NCBI RefSeq assembly: GCF_000213555.1
Contig: NZ_GL891979.1
Location: 701,943 to 757,937, forward strand
DNA: 55,995 nt
Source: Dysgonomonas gadei ATCC BAA-286
Lineage (GTDB): Bacteria; Bacteroidota; Bacteroidia; Bacteroidales; Dysgonomonadaceae
Direction: 5' to 3'
Made by a program: the position numbers and the translations under genes. The notes beneath the pieces are model-generated. The model was not told where the DNA came from and did not search any database. It worked only from the letters and a program-made list of their open reading frames with translations. Shown here one piece after another: positions 8,395 through 16,396 of this stretch; position 1 is the stretch's first letter, and every line of letters starts with the position of its first letter.

Positions 8395-8690
8395 TGCGGT
8401 TGTTACCGAAGTTATTTCCTGCACCTATGTCGGTTATTTCCCGCTCATGCTTCCCAGCCCGTTTGAAGGGCGGAAGCTCACGGGAATAACCAACGGCGCA
8501 AGAATAACTTCTACCGCTGTGAGGTTGGCAAACAAAGCTACTTACAGCCATTTGCTACCATTGATTACACAATTTCCGAATAACCTGATTATTCTGCTTT
8601 CCTTTGCTGCGAACCAATGAAGATAGTAGTTATACATCAGGCTAATATGCAATTAATTAATGCTTTGTATTTCACATTTCTTTAACGAAA
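8395..8690. other. Nested inverted repeats after the mobilisation genes
   Basis: No gene. Inner imperfect palindrome: GGTTATTTCCCG...GCTTCC (from 8432) against GGAAGC...CGGGAATAACC (to 8491), with GCCC...GGGC in its loop. Outer arms: GAAGTTATT (8408-8416) and AATAACTTC (8503-8511). No T-run follows, so it is more than a simple terminator; it could be a second oriT/transfer structure or a structured RNA. Confidence 0.5.
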
Positions 8691-8723
8691 TTGGCTATAT
8701 ATGGAACGATTTTTCTACCTTTG
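8691..8723 (+). promoter_or_regulatory. Promoter of the ABC-3C operon
   Basis: TTGG at 8691-8694, a 21-bp spacer and TACCTTTG at 8716-8723 match the Bacteroidetes -33/-7 promoter. The start codon at 8755 follows. Confidence 0.75.
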
Positions 8724-8754
8724 CAAACAAATGATATTTTAGATATTCCAAGTT

Positions 8755-9570
8755 ATGGGTAGTGAAGCAAGGAATTACACTCTTCCAACCTTAAAAAGGT
8801 TATATGGATTGTCAGGGAATCAATGTGCTGCCCCTGATTGTGACAGGGTATTAATTGCCCGCGACGGAATATCTATTACAAGTAAAATCTGCCATATTGA
8901 GGCTGCAAGTGGAGATGGTCCTCGATATAATGCATTAATGACAGATAAAGAACGGGCTCATTTTGATAATTTGATTTTATTATGTGATGAATGCCATACC
9001 ATTATTGACAATAAAGAAAATGAAGGCAAGTATCCTGTATCTTTATTAAAAGAATGGAAAAGGAACCATGAAAGTAAATTTCTTCATGAACAACTTAGAA
9101 ACCCATCATTGTTAATGCAAGCAATCAATGCGATTGCAGATGCAAATTTTGAAAATGATGCAGTTAATGATGAAAGTTTGCAGACATTTGGCATTACTGA
9201 TAAAATCAGTTATAACAATATCAAAAGGAATAAATGCTTAATTGAAGAATACGGTGGATATTATGGAAAAATTAATTCCCTTTATGGTGAATTGGAATCT
9301 CAAGGTAGTTTTAAGAAAGAAAAATTGTTACGTAATATTCGTGCCGCATATTTGAAAACGAAAGGTAAATATACTCAAGGGGCTTTAGACCCAATGCCAA
9401 TAATTCAAGAAAAAGCAGACGATATTATTGAGGATATTGAAAATGAGTTTCTATCTTTAGTCGCTGATACGAACAAATATCAGGAAGATATTTCGTTCGG
9501 CATCTCTGTTGTGTTAGTTGATGCTTTTATGCGTTGTAAAATTTTAGAAGAACCGCCAAAAGTAAAATGA
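8755..9570 (+). CDS. HNH endonuclease, putative effector of an ABC-3C system
   Basis: The 271-residue protein has an N-terminal HNH nuclease domain (about 1-105). Paired Cys motifs CAAPDC and CDEC frame the CHIEAASGDGPRYN core, and ILLCDECHTIIDNKEN carries the terminal His and Asn. The C-terminal half (about 110-270) is helical with no enzymatic motif and would be the coupling domain seen in ABC-three-component effectors. The stop overlaps the start of the small middle gene (ATGA), and the third gene overlaps too, so all three form one translationally coupled operon behind a clear promoter. In the ABC-3C model the ATPase senses invading DNA or replication structures and licenses the nuclease. 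Assignment by domain order and synteny. Confidence 0.85.
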   Translation: MGSEARNYTLPTLKRLYGLSGNQCAAPDCDRVLIARDGISITSKICHIEAASGDGPRYNALMTDKERAHFDNLILLCDECHTIIDNKENEGKYPVSLLKEWKRNHESKFLHEQLRNPSLLMQAINAIADANFENDAVNDESLQTFGITDKISYNNIKRNKCLIEEYGGYYGKINSLYGELESQGSFKKEKLLRNIRAAYLKTKGKYTQGALDPMPIIQEKADDIIEDIENEFLSLVADTNKYQEDISFGISVVLVDAFMRCKILEEPPKVK

Positions 9571-9797
9571 TACTGGGAAAAGATATACATCCGCAAAGAA
9601 AGATTTACTATCTTGGAGCCATTGTTATTGAGATTCTAAAATCAACAAATAGCAAAGGAGATGATTTCTTTTCGTTGTACGAGCAGTTGAGTAAGAAAGA
9701 AAAGATTTCAATGAATTTGTTTGCTTTGACATTAGATTGGTTATTTGTTTTGGGACTTGTTGAAAATAAAAAAGGATTAATACAAAAATGTTTTTAA
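9567..9797 (+). CDS. ABC-3C middle component
   Basis: The 76-residue protein starts with MILGKDIHPQRKIYYLGAIV and ends with LFALTLDWLFVLGLVENKKG. This is the small winged-helix-like adaptor pattern of ABC-three-component middle components; class 6 is the best guess. It begins in the ATGA overlap with the HNH gene and overlaps the ATPase start by 10 bases. Its expected role is to link effector and ATPase. Confidence 0.78.
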   Translation: MILGKDIHPQRKIYYLGAIVIEILKSTNSKGDDFFSLYEQLSKKEKISMNLFALTLDWLFVLGLVENKKGLIQKCF

Positions 9798-11485
9798 AGT
9801 CACTGAAAATAGAGAATGGAAGTACCGTTGTGAGAGATATTCTTTTTCACAAAGGGATTAATCTTATTATTGACGAGACTAAAACATCCGATAAAAAAGA
9901 ATCAGGAAATAATGTTGGTAAAACCACAGTAATAAGGCTAATTGATTACTGTTTGGGAGGAAAAGGTGAAAATATCTATAAGGATACTGAATTTGTTCAA
10001 AACACAAATACGGAAGTTGAAACTTTCTTAAAGCAAAATAATATAATTATTACATTGTCATTAGTTGATGATTTGGATAATCCTTTGACTGAAATTTGTA
10101 TAAGAAGGAACTTCCTCTCTCGTAATGATAAAATTACTGAAATAAATGGTGAATCTTACAAAGGTAAAGATGCCTTAACGAAAGAACTTAAAAAACGTAT
10201 TTTTAACTCGGAGGAAGATAAACCCACTTTCAGGCAAATTATCTCTAAAAATATTAGAGATGAAAAGAACAGACTACAAAATACGCTAAAGGTATTGCAT
10301 GCTACTACAACGAAAGATGAGTATGAGCCGTTGTTTCTATTTTGGTTAGGAATAGAACTAAACTCCAATACATATAAAGACAAACTGAATAGAGATAGAA
10401 AAACGGAAGAAAACCTACAAGCTCGGTTAAGAAAGGAAAGTACTCTGTCAATGATAGAGCAATCACTTTTGGTAATCGAAAGAAGTATTCAGGAATTAAC
10501 AACGAAAAAGGAGACTTTTAATATTAACCCATCATTTGAAAGAGAGTTGTCAGAATTGAATCAAGTAAAATTTGATTTAAACAGATACTCTACCGAACTG
10601 AGCCGTTTTGAAATGCGGAAAGAGTTGATCGTTGAAAGTAAGAACGAGTTGGAGAGTGAAAAATCCAATGTTAATGTAGTTCAAATCCTTAATCTCTACA
10701 ATGAGGCAAAAGCATTAATCCCAAATCTTCAAAAATCATTTGAAGACACATTACAGTTTCACAATCAGATGATTGACGAGAAGTTGAGATATATTGTACG
10801 TGAATTGCCAGACTTAGACAAAAATATTGCAGCTATAAAACGGGAAATTAACCAGTTATTGGCTAAGGAGAAAAATCTTACGATTCATTTGAAAAAAAAT
10901 GGAGCAGCAGATGACTTACAGAAGATAATCACAGAATTAAATTCGGAATTTGAGAAAAAAGGAAAAAATGAAGAATTGAAAAGGCTTTGGGAACAATCAA
11001 TAAAGAGTATTGCAGAAATTGATCAAAAACTTAGCCAAATCAATGAAAACCTTAATTCAAAGGATGAGTTAATACAACAACGAGTTGCAAAATTCAATGA
11101 GTATTTTTCAAATGTTACCTATAAACTTTATGGAGAACGGGAAATCTTAAGTGCAGACCCAACAGATAAAGGCTATGAATTTAAGATAACACCTGTAGCG
11201 GGAAACCCTGGAACAGGAAAGAAGAAAGGTCAAATAGCAGCATTTGACCTCGCCTACATACAATTTGCCGATAATATGAATATTAGATGCTTGCACTTTA
11301 TTCTTAACGACCAGATTGAAAACATTCACGATAATCAAATTGAGAATTTACTTACTGAAATAGTTCTTGAAACAAATTGCCAGTACATATTACCAGTACT
11401 TCGAGACAAACTTCCTGATGATATTGAGGTAGCGCAATATGAAGTCTTAACTCTTTCCCAATATGACAAGTTGTTTAAGATTTAA
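9788..11485 (+). CDS. SMC/RecN-like ATPase (DUF2326), ABC-3C core component
   Basis: The 565-residue protein has an N-terminal ATPase half with Walker A ESGNNVGKTTVIRL (Lys45-Thr46). A long coiled coil (about 215-460) follows, then a C-terminal half (about 470-565) with a signature-like AAFDLAYIQFADN and a Walker-B-like hydrophobic strand IRCLHFILNDQIENIHDNQ. This matches DUF2326 proteins, the SMC-like sensor of ABC-three-component conflict systems. It is the last gene of the operon and close to the presumed right end of the mobile element, so the operon looks like cargo. The region is more AT-rich than the HipA and SRPBCC genes to its right. Confidence 0.85.
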   Translation: MFLKSLKIENGSTVVRDILFHKGINLIIDETKTSDKKESGNNVGKTTVIRLIDYCLGGKGENIYKDTEFVQNTNTEVETFLKQNNIIITLSLVDDLDNPLTEICIRRNFLSRNDKITEINGESYKGKDALTKELKKRIFNSEEDKPTFRQIISKNIRDEKNRLQNTLKVLHATTTKDEYEPLFLFWLGIELNSNTYKDKLNRDRKTEENLQARLRKESTLSMIEQSLLVIERSIQELTTKKETFNINPSFERELSELNQVKFDLNRYSTELSRFEMRKELIVESKNELESEKSNVNVVQILNLYNEAKALIPNLQKSFEDTLQFHNQMIDEKLRYIVRELPDLDKNIAAIKREINQLLAKEKNLTIHLKKNGAADDLQKIITELNSEFEKKGKNEELKRLWEQSIKSIAEIDQKLSQINENLNSKDELIQQRVAKFNEYFSNVTYKLYGEREILSADPTDKGYEFKITPVAGNPGTGKKKGQIAAFDLAYIQFADNMNIRCLHFILNDQIENIHDNQIENLLTEIVLETNCQYILPVLRDKLPDDIEVAQYEVLTLSQYDKLFKI

Positions 11486-11749
11486 ACAATTCAAAATCAG
11501 ATGTTAACTTATTTCTTTTTCCCATAAAGGACATGTTTAACGGATAAAAAAATAAGAATATCTGCTGTGGATTTTGGAAAAATTGCGTATATTTGCGGTT
11601 GAGTTATTTGAGGAAATGCAGCGCAAAACGCAGAAATTAGCACGGTTGCCAAATCGTTACCTCGCCCGCTGAAAAATTCCCCTTACAGCCTTTTGTTCAA
11701 AAGGTTATCTCCCAAAGATAATTTTATAAAATAAAAAACAAATAAAATT
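11486..11749. other. Probable right-end region of the mobile element
   Basis: No gene. It holds GTATATTTGC at 11587-11596, which fits the GTAnnTTTGC core used by CTnDOT-type integrases but also reads as a -7 promoter box. CCTTTTGTTCAAAAGG and TTATCTCCCAAAGATAA are two small palindromes before the next gene. No duplicate of this core was found near the integrase, so the border is not fixed. Confidence 0.35.
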
Positions 11750-12052
11750 ATGATGACAAGAGGTTTTGGAATGGGATTCTTCGGAAGAAACCCTTTCGAC
11801 AACGAATCAAGAAAAAAGTTTAAAGAAGAATGGTCTAAAATGACCGATAGTGAAAAACTTGAGTTTATGAACAAACGTATGGAGTGCCTCGACAAGCATG
11901 AAGACCACTTTTCGGTGGAGGCGATAGATGCCCGCTGCGAAAAATGGATGAGCATGTCGGCTGAAGAAAAACAGGTATTCGTTGACGAAAAGAAAAAAGC
12001 GTTCGAAAGCAGGATGCATGGAATGCACGGAGGCTTTGGTTTCGGACATTAA
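11750..12052 (+). CDS. Small hypothetical protein with Gly/Phe-rich ends
   Basis: Not recognised. 100 residues: N-terminus MMTRGFGMGFFGRNPFDNES, a charged helical middle (KKFKEEWSKMTDSEKLEFMN, FVDEKKKAFESR) and a Gly/His tail GMHGGFGFGH. No signal peptide or membrane span. A second ATG at 11753 is an equal start. It is followed within 20 bases by a strong terminator, so it is a single-gene unit. The acidic/basic helical body could be a small stress or binding protein; no function is claimed. Confidence 0.75.
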   Translation: MMTRGFGMGFFGRNPFDNESRKKFKEEWSKMTDSEKLEFMNKRMECLDKHEDHFSVEAIDARCEKWMSMSAEEKQVFVDEKKKAFESRMHGMHGGFGFGH

Positions 12053-12068
12053 AAGAAGAAGCAACAAA

Positions 12069-12098
12069 AAAGCCTGACTAAATGCTTAGTCAGGCTTT
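12069..12098. terminator. Bidirectional terminator
   Basis: AAAGCCTGACTAA and TTAGTCAGGCTTT form a perfect 13-bp stem with a 4-base loop, flanked by A-rich and T-rich sides. It serves the convergent genes on both sides. Confidence 0.88.
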
Positions 12099-12114
12099 CG
12101 TTAGTTATATATAA

Positions 12115-12285
12115 TCAAGCTGTGAGGCTTCTGTGTTCTCTGTGCAATGCCTGCAACTCACTGGACATCACCTCCAGTTCTTCCAGCAATATATCCATAT
12201 CTTCGCGGGAGATATTGCGGTACGAATCTTCAAATCGCTTTCTTGCCATATGAATTTCATTAATCAGTTCTTCGTGGCGGTTCAT
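12115..12285 (-). CDS. Short coiled-coil hypothetical protein (56 aa)
   Basis: The minus strand encodes 56 residues, MNRHEELINEIHMARKRFED through MDILLEELEVMSSELQALHR, ending SLTA. It is almost entirely charged helix with heptad-like Leu spacing, so a small coiled-coil protein. Upstream on the same strand TATCTTTG (12365-12358) fits the -7 consensus. Downstream it runs into the terminator at 12069. Length and start are well defined; function unknown. Confidence 0.65.
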   Translation of the reverse strand: MNRHEELINEIHMARKRFEDSYRNISREDMDILLEELEVMSSELQALHREHRSLTA

Positions 12286-12624
12286 GGTGGTATTTTTTAA
12301 GTGTTGTTAATTTAGTTTTTATAGCTGAAATAAACAATATTTCCTCATATTGCTATGCAAAGATAGCAATTATTGCAATCTGTACATTGCAATATAGTGA
12401 TTTTTTGAATATGTTTTTTAGCATGTTTTTCGCAATTATTTGATATATAGCCGTTTATTGTTTCTGGATAATTAAAAAGTTTTATTTCAGATAATTCACC
12501 ATTTTAGGTTATGCGATAGGATAGGGGAGCTTATCTGCCGAGCCATTAAATGTTTGCCACAGAATACAATATTCACTATAAATAAAATCATCCGCTGATA
12601 TTAAGTTATGTAAAGTATTTATAG

Positions 12625-13072
12625 ATGCCAATCAGTAGTTGAATTTAATGTTTGATTTTTTCTAACGCGCCTGCCGGCTTGTTCTCCTAACTTTTTCTTG
12701 ATAAAAAGTTACAAAAATCAAGGCCTCGTCCCACAGGTGGGGCCGGAGTCGCGATGCGAAGACAAGACAGAGGCTTTTCAGGCTTTAGCTCCATGTGCGT
12801 CAGCCCCCGTGCATTAGTCACGCAGGCGGGGCACCCACACGGTGAAGACGGCGTAAAAAGGAATGGGGCGATAGCCCGTTCGTTCCTTTTAGCCGGCAAG
12901 CCGGTTGTGGGTCGCCGAGGGACGGAGCACTAGCCTTTTGCCTTCTTTTGGGCAATGCCAAAAGAAGGGACAGGCCCGGGAGGGCGCGGCAGAAATGAAC
13001 TGAAGATAAAAGCTATTACAAAGAATAATTATATAGATAAATCGAACATTAAATTCAACTACTGATTCGCAT
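12625..13072. repeat. Interspersed repeat, copy A (448 bp)
   Basis: The ends are a 31-bp inverted repeat with 2 mismatches: 12625-12655 (begins ATGCCAATCAGTAGTT) against 13042-13072. The GC-rich interior shares blocks with copies B, C and D, such as GCATTAGTCACGCAGGCGGG and GGGTCGCCGAGGGACGGAG. Frames inside it are not genes. Class unknown; it behaves like a non-autonomous element. Confidence 0.85.
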
Positions 13073-13090
13073 TATTGATACATTTTAGTA

Positions 13091-13152
13091 TGTAGGGGCG
13101 AATAAATATTCGCCTGTTGATTGTTGCGGGCGAATGTTTATTCGCCCCTACA
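13091..13152. repeat. Large palindrome around GGGGCGAATA
   Basis: TGTAGGGGCGAATAAATATT (from 13091) is mirrored by the arm ending CGCCCCTACA at 13152, with one mismatch over about 24 bp and a 13-base loop. It resembles short palindromic intergenic repeats seen in many genomes and abuts copy A. Confidence 0.85.
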
Positions 13153-13409
13153 TCAGTCATAGAAAATATATCATTAATTGTTATCATTTACTTATATCTT
13201 CCTTTTCCCGGTACTTTTTACTTTGATCGCTTTACCTGAAACCAAATCCTTTCCTCCTTGCAGAAAGAGGTCGCCGCACGTCACTAAACCGGCGCTGTAT
13301 ATATGAGATAACCTATTCTTTTCTATCTTTACAACAAAAAACAAACAAGGCTTCAGTTTTTGGGATTAATATAATCAATTAACAGGGGCTATTAATTGCT
13401 GAATAAAAG
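13153..13409. other. Intergenic stretch before the HipA-like gene
   Basis: No gene seen. TATCTTTAC near 13325 could be the promoter box for the kinase gene. Confidence 0.3.
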
Positions 13410-14192
13410 ATGGAACTCCGGACAGTAAACGTCACACGATATATCACCCCCTTGCGTGAAGGTGGTTCATTGCCCGCTTTGGCCGAGGCCGATGATGGAT
13501 TCAAGTATGTAGTCAAATTCCGCGGCTCGGGCCATGGCACAAAGATGCTTGTGAGTGAACTCATAGGCGGACTGGTTGCACAGGCTCTCGGGTTCCGTGT
13601 GCCTGAGATGGTATTTATCTATCTCGACGAGGCTTTTGGCCGCAGCGAGGGCGATGAAGAAATACAAGACCTGCTGAAGGGCAGCCAGGGGCTGAATATG
13701 GGATTGCACTTCCTTTCCGGAGCATTGACATTCGACCCGGTAGTAACACGCATAGACGACATTACCGCATCGCAGATACTATGGATGGATGCCTTACTTA
13801 CCAATGTAGACCGCACCGCCCGCAATACCAATATGCTGATGTGGCATAAGGAGCTGTGGCTGATAGACCACGGTGCATCGCTCTACTTTCATCATTCGTG
13901 GACAGGATGGGAAAAATATGCACTGAGCCCTTTCCCTCAGGCCAAAGACCATGTATTGTTACCCTATGCCAGCCGTCTTGACGAAGCAGATGCAGCGTTT
14001 AAGAAAGTACTTACACCGGAGAAGGTGGCCGAAATAGTAAGCGTATTGCCCGATGATTGGCTGCACTGGGGAGGAAGTGACGAGTCGCCACGGGATATAC
14101 GGCAGGTGTATAACGATTTCCTGAATGAGAGAATAAAGAATTCAGCAATATTTATAAAAGAAGCACAGCATGCAAGGGAAGCACTTATATGA
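13410..14192 (+). CDS. HipA-like kinase family protein
   Basis: The 260-residue protein is a compact HipA_2-type kinase. An ATP-binding Lys lies in YVVKFRGSGHGTKML (Lys36). The catalytic loop LLTNVDRTARNTNML has Asp134 and Asn139, and the metal-binding Asp153 is in LIDHGASLYF, reproducing the HipA N-x-D...N and D-x-D/H layout. It lacks the HipA N-terminal subdomain and has no HipB-like HTH partner. Instead its 3' end overlaps the DUF3037 gene by 23 bases. HipA-like kinase plus DUF3037 is a recurrent pair; substrate unknown. The GC content is higher than in the ABC-3C region. Confidence 0.85.
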   Translation: MELRTVNVTRYITPLREGGSLPALAEADDGFKYVVKFRGSGHGTKMLVSELIGGLVAQALGFRVPEMVFIYLDEAFGRSEGDEEIQDLLKGSQGLNMGLHFLSGALTFDPVVTRIDDITASQILWMDALLTNVDRTARNTNMLMWHKELWLIDHGASLYFHHSWTGWEKYALSPFPQAKDHVLLPYASRLDEADAAFKKVLTPEKVAEIVSVLPDDWLHWGGSDESPRDIRQVYNDFLNERIKNSAIFIKEAQHAREALI

Positions 14193-14553
14193 ATACGCCG
14201 TCATCCGTGTTGTACCTAGGGTGGAGCGCGAAGAATTTATAAATGTGGGCATTATTATGTACAGCAAGCGGGAGAAATTCCTGAAAGCCCGCTATTATGT
14301 AGATGAAAACAAACTTCGCCTGTTCACATCGGAACTGGATACGGACTCGATACAGGAGAACCTGAAGGCATTTGACAAAATATGCGCTGCCGCCGGGGAC
14401 GGAGGCTATGTGGCTTCGCTGGATATAACAGAGCGCTACCGCTGGCTGACGGCCGTGCGGAGTACATCTATACAGACATCGCGCTCCAACAGGGGCTTTT
14501 CGGATGATTTGGACAAGACGTTCGAAAAGTTGTTTACAGAGTTGGTGATGTAG
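14170..14553 (+). CDS. DUF3037 protein paired with the HipA-like kinase
   Basis: The 127-residue protein opens LYEYAVIRVVPRVEREEFIN and VGIIMYSKREKFLKARYYVD, the DUF3037 signature, and ends in a helical DLDKTFEKLFTEL. It starts inside the end of the kinase gene and so is translationally coupled. Role unknown; the conserved pairing suggests a modulator or substrate of the kinase. It ends 23 bases before the convergent acetyltransferase gene. Confidence 0.88.
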   Translation: MQGKHLYEYAVIRVVPRVEREEFINVGIIMYSKREKFLKARYYVDENKLRLFTSELDTDSIQENLKAFDKICAAAGDGGYVASLDITERYRWLTAVRSTSIQTSRSNRGFSDDLDKTFEKLFTELVM

Positions 14554-14576
14554 CAGCCAGCGTTCTCAAGCAGCGT

Positions 14577-15131
14577 CTAAATCTCCCGTATCACCCTGCA
14601 CGGATTGCCTACGGCCAGTACATTGGACGGAATATCTTTCGATACTATGCTTCCCGCGCCTATCACCGTGTTGTCGCCGATAGTAACTCCGGGCAGGATA
14701 TGCACGCCCGCACCTATCCATACATTATCGCCGATGGTAACAGGATAAGCATATTCAAGCCCGCTGATGCGCTGCTCCACATCGAAGGGATGTCCGGCTG
14801 TATAGATACCTACGCCGGGGGCTATGAATACATTGCTGCCGATGGTGACCTTTGCCCCGTCGAGGACTACCAAATTCATGTTCGCAAAGAAGTTTTCACC
14901 TATCTTGATATTGTAGCCGTAATCGCAAAAGAAAGGAGGTTCGAATATGAAGTTCTCGCCTGTTTTGCCGAGAAGGCTTTTCAGCATTTGCTTTTTTTCG
15001 GTTTGCATGCCCGGGCGCAAGAGGTTGTAGTCGTAAAGTATTTCTTTAGCTTTTTCTCTTGCCTGTAAAAGATCTTTATCGTTGTTGGCATCGTAAAGAA
15101 GGCCTGCGGCTGCTTTTTCTTTTTCTGTCAT
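14577..15131 (-). CDS. Sugar O-acetyltransferase (maltose/galactoside type)
   Basis: The 184-residue protein has the N-terminal Mac helical domain (MTEKEKAAAGLLYDANNDKD) and a left-handed beta-helix of hexapeptide repeats (VTIGSNVFIAPGVG, VTIGDNVWIGAGVHILPG, TIGDNTVIGAGSIV). The catalytic His is in TAGHPFD. It ends VGNPCRVIREI, as expected for the family. It is cytoplasmic, acetyl-CoA dependent and acts on sugar hydroxyls. Monocistronic on the minus strand. Confidence 0.93.
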   Translation of the reverse strand: MTEKEKAAAGLLYDANNDKDLLQAREKAKEILYDYNLLRPGMQTEKKQMLKSLLGKTGENFIFEPPFFCDYGYNIKIGENFFANMNLVVLDGAKVTIGSNVFIAPGVGIYTAGHPFDVEQRISGLEYAYPVTIGDNVWIGAGVHILPGVTIGDNTVIGAGSIVSKDIPSNVLAVGNPCRVIREI

Positions 15132-15248
15132 AAGTGTCGGTTATAGTTACAAATCCAAATATAAGGCATATTTACTAAAGTAATCTCCTGTTTTAGGCAT
15201 TTTCTCCTTATTTAAGGAATCCTGCAACTTCTGAAGTGTTAAATAGTA

Positions 15249-15280
15249 AAAGTGCGGACAACCACCGTTATCCGCACTTT
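15249..15280 (-). terminator. Terminator of the PhnB-like gene
   Basis: AAAGTGCGGA and TCCGCACTTT form a 10-bp stem just after the minus-strand stop at 15305. Confidence 0.75.
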
Positions 15281-15304
15281 ATTTATATATAAACTCCATA
15301 CCGA

Positions 15305-15778
15305 TCAGGCGTTTATCAGCTTCTCGATATCGAATTTTCTCATTTGCATAAATGCATCCGTTACCCGTCCTGCTCTTAGCGGGTCTTTCATCAGGTCGGT
15401 GAGAATAGCGGGAACTATCTGCCACGAAAGGCCATATTTGTCTTTCAGCCAGCCACAGTAGCTTTCTTCACCGCCATCGGCAATAAGGGTGTCCCAGTAA
15501 TAGTTTATTTCTTCCTGTGTATCGCAATATACCTGAAACGAGACCGACTCGCTGAAGCGGAACTCAGGCCCGCCATTGAGAGCTGTGAACGCCTGTCCGT
15601 TGATTTCAAATTCTACGGTAAGCGCTGTACCTTCGGGCTGGTTGTGTATCTCAAATCCTTCCTTGCCGTAGTAAGTAATGTCGTTTATCTTCGAATTACT
15701 GAATACGGATACATAAAAACGCGCGGCTTCTTCGGCTTTGCCATCGAACCACAGACAGGGGATTATCTGATATTTCAT
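15305..15778 (-). CDS. PhnB-like VOC family protein
   Basis: 157 residues from the ATG at 15778 (MKYQIIPCLWFDGKAEEAAR). A longer frame upstream starts within unrelated AT-rich DNA and is not used. PhnB/3-demethylubiquinone-methyltransferase-like pattern: FYVSVFSNSKI, ALNGGPEFRFSESVSF, CGWLKDKYGLSWQIVP, and a C-terminal DAFMQMRKFDIEKL. These are VOC-fold proteins often annotated as 3-dmu-9 methyltransferases without catalytic evidence. It lies upstream of repeat copy B and close to the other VOC/AHSA1 genes. Confidence 0.88.
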   Translation of the reverse strand: MKYQIIPCLWFDGKAEEAARFYVSVFSNSKINDITYYGKEGFEIHNQPEGTALTVEFEINGQAFTALNGGPEFRFSESVSFQVYCDTQEEINYYWDTLIADGGEESYCGWLKDKYGLSWQIVPAILTDLMKDPLRAGRVTDAFMQMRKFDIEKLINA

Positions 15779-15844
15779 GATTGTTGTTTTTTTTGTATGG
15801 CTACCGATTTGTTTGATTAATGTTCTATTATTTTCTACATTTTT

Positions 15845-16340
15845 TCTACGCGCAATCAAAGATTGCTTGTGTTCCTTTTGTCCAAAGCCGCAAAAGGAAC
15901 CAAAAACGCTTTAGCGCCCGCTTCAAAGGCCGACCCGTAGGACAAAAAGACGAAACGAAAAAACTCGCTCTGAATAGAGCATAATACGAATCGGTCGATA
16001 AGCTCAAACACGTTTTCGTTTTTTTTCGCCTTTTAATCCTACGGGTACCCCGTCCATGAAGCATACGGCGCAGGCTGACGCACGATAAGGCTAGCTGCAT
16101 TAAAATCAGGGGCTTTGCCCTCACTGTGGCGTCCGCCCCCGCGCATTAGTGACGCAGGCGGGGCACCCAATCCGTAAAGCGGAGGTGTAGGGCAAAATAG
16201 GGTAGTTGCTATACTCGACTGATAATTCAGATAAAGATGATCCCGTACTATTTTGCTCCGCCGAAGCTGCGGTTTTGGGTCGCCGAGGAATGGAGCGCTA
16301 GCCTTTTGGTTCGTTTTGGGCAATGCCAAAATGAACATTC
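15845..16340. repeat. Interspersed repeat, copy B (no terminal inverted repeat)
   Basis: It shares blocks with copies A, C and D: GCATTAGTGACGCAGGCGGG, CCGTAAAGCGGAGGTGTAGG, GGAGCGCTAGCCTTTTGG. It lacks the AATCAGTAGTT ends. The left 170 bases have a different filler. Boundaries are approximate. Confidence 0.75.
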
Positions 16341-16396
16341 AGAGAAAATAATAGAACTTTTCAATTAAATTATATGCTGCGCCCTTGCATAACAAT

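Noticed and set aside
12687..12899. Frames inside repeat copy A, and similar ones in B and C, that share peptides with each other
   Set aside because: The shared peptides come from repeated DNA read in both directions; there is no start region, RBS or domain pattern.
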